From a virus, in IMG/VR virus record IMGVR_UViG_3300031857_001612, positions 1-21,522 of that record: a stretch of DNA of 21,522 nucleotides. One strand, 5' to 3'. Of this stretch, positions 20,952-21,522 are shown piece after piece. Made by a program: the position numbers and the translations under genes. How positions within the stretch are numbered: the first letter of the stretch is position 1; every line of letters starts with the position of its first letter. The notes under the pieces are model-generated. The model was not told the DNA's origin. It searched no databases and was given only the letters and a program-made list of their open reading frames with translations.

Positions 20952-21522
20952 TTAGCCAAAAGACTGAATACGCGGTGTTAATTTGCTGCTGCCAATTCTA
21001 GCACGTTCGTCAGCAATTTTCATGTCATTAACAAGCGTCTGATAAAGGCCAGCCCAGACACCCGTGCGCTCATCTTCCTTCAGATATGGCGCAGACTGAA
21101 CCAATGTCGCGTAAAGATATACGTCAGGAGCCTCTGTCAGCAGCCAATTGGTCGGTGCAGCATCGCTCAGAGCGGGGATTTTGGCATAATACAGCAATTC
21201 GCCCGTGTATGAACCATCAGGAGACGGCAATACCTGAAACTGTTGGCCCACCATCGTGTAGAACATGGGCTGGCCGGACGTAATGTAGGTCTGGCTGTCT
21301 TCTGTAAGCTGTTCTGGCGTTACAAACACCAACGGAGTGATGGGGTTCGTGTTCAACTGGAAGCGAATGTTCTCCATCCAATCGCTCGGAACAGCAAAAT
21401 ACGGCGTATCCAGAGTTGCGTCTGCCCGTGTCACCATCTTGCGGTGGCGGATTTGACGGTTCATCTGCGCTTCAGCAAGGGCGATGAAGTTAGGAATAGC
21501 AGAAGTAAGGTCGGAACGGTTC
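20952..21522 (-). CDS. Head-tail adaptor protein (SU10-adaptor-like), 5' partial
   Basis: The reading frame is open through the right edge, so the ATG at 21464 is internal. The 19 codons upstream read NRSDLTSAIPNFIALAEAQ, followed by MNRQIRHRKM. 'DLxxxIPxFIxLAExxMNRxIRxRxM' is the N-terminal signature of phage adaptor proteins that bind the portal. Later elements such as PPSDWMEN-type (AVPSDWMENIRF), YYAKIPALSDAAPTNWLLTE and DVYLYATLVQSAPYLKEDER are also typical. It would dock between the portal and the tail hub. It ends at TAG-type stop 20952, and the tail gene follows after 10 bases. A few N-terminal residues lie beyond the window. Confidence 0.85.
   Translation of the reverse strand, partial: NRSDLTSAIPNFIALAEAQMNRQIRHRKMVTRADATLDTPYFAVPSDWMENIRFQLNTNPITPLVFVTPEQLTEDSQTYITSGQPMFYTMVGQQFQVLPSPDGSYTGELLYYAKIPALSDAAPTNWLLTEAPDVYLYATLVQSAPYLKEDERTGVWAGLYQTLVNDMKIADERARIGSSKLTPRIQSFG

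Overview
The window is part of a tailed-phage (Caudoviricetes) genome, most likely podovirus-like. It has no host genes, no integrase and no rRNA or tRNA. A GapR/DUF2312-family gene next to an SSB gene suggests, but does not prove, an alphaproteobacterial host. Most close homologues I can recall by pattern come from environmental aquatic phage genomes.

Two converging transcription units meet in a short non-coding region. The left arm (1-1900, + strand) is the end of a DNA-metabolism operon of tightly packed small genes: a partial small phage protein, an unknown helical protein, a Ref-like HNH nuclease, a coiled-coil phage protein, a GapR-like DNA-binding protein, an SSB and a small helical protein. 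It ends at a strong intrinsic terminator (1954-1997). The 130 bases after it hold two further hairpins. In one of them, wobble pairs favour folding of a + strand RNA.

Everything from 2128 to the right end is one unbroken minus-strand late operon, read from right to left. Most genes abut or overlap in TAATG, TGATG, ATGA or GTGA junctions, and I see no internal promoter. In transcription order it encodes: a head-tail adaptor (partial); four tail or fibre proteins, one with seven 20-residue repeats and one with six ~100-residue DUF7483-like repeats; a tail-assembly-chaperone-like protein; a run of five envelope proteins (small membrane/coiled-coil protein, Asn/Thr/Ser-repeat secreted protein, nidogen-like secreted protein, membrane/coiled-coil protein, two-helix membrane protein with an EF-hand); a lysis block (GH19 endolysin, Rz, overlapping Rz1, small membrane protein); an HTH-metallophosphoesterase and a DUF6378 protein; a gp10-like tail hub; a C1q-like structural protein; and a series of presumed internal/ejection proteins that includes a virion transglycosylase, two GNAT-like proteins and an 856-residue protein. 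The operon ends with a 39-residue, very basic peptide.

The virion genes are consistent with a short-tailed particle that delivers ejection proteins and a murein hydrolase. The most unusual part is 13283-16817. There, two Sec-signal-bearing proteins and three membrane proteins sit between the tail-fibre genes and the endolysin, which points to a set acting at the host envelope during late infection. The large terminase, portal and major capsid genes lie outside the window.
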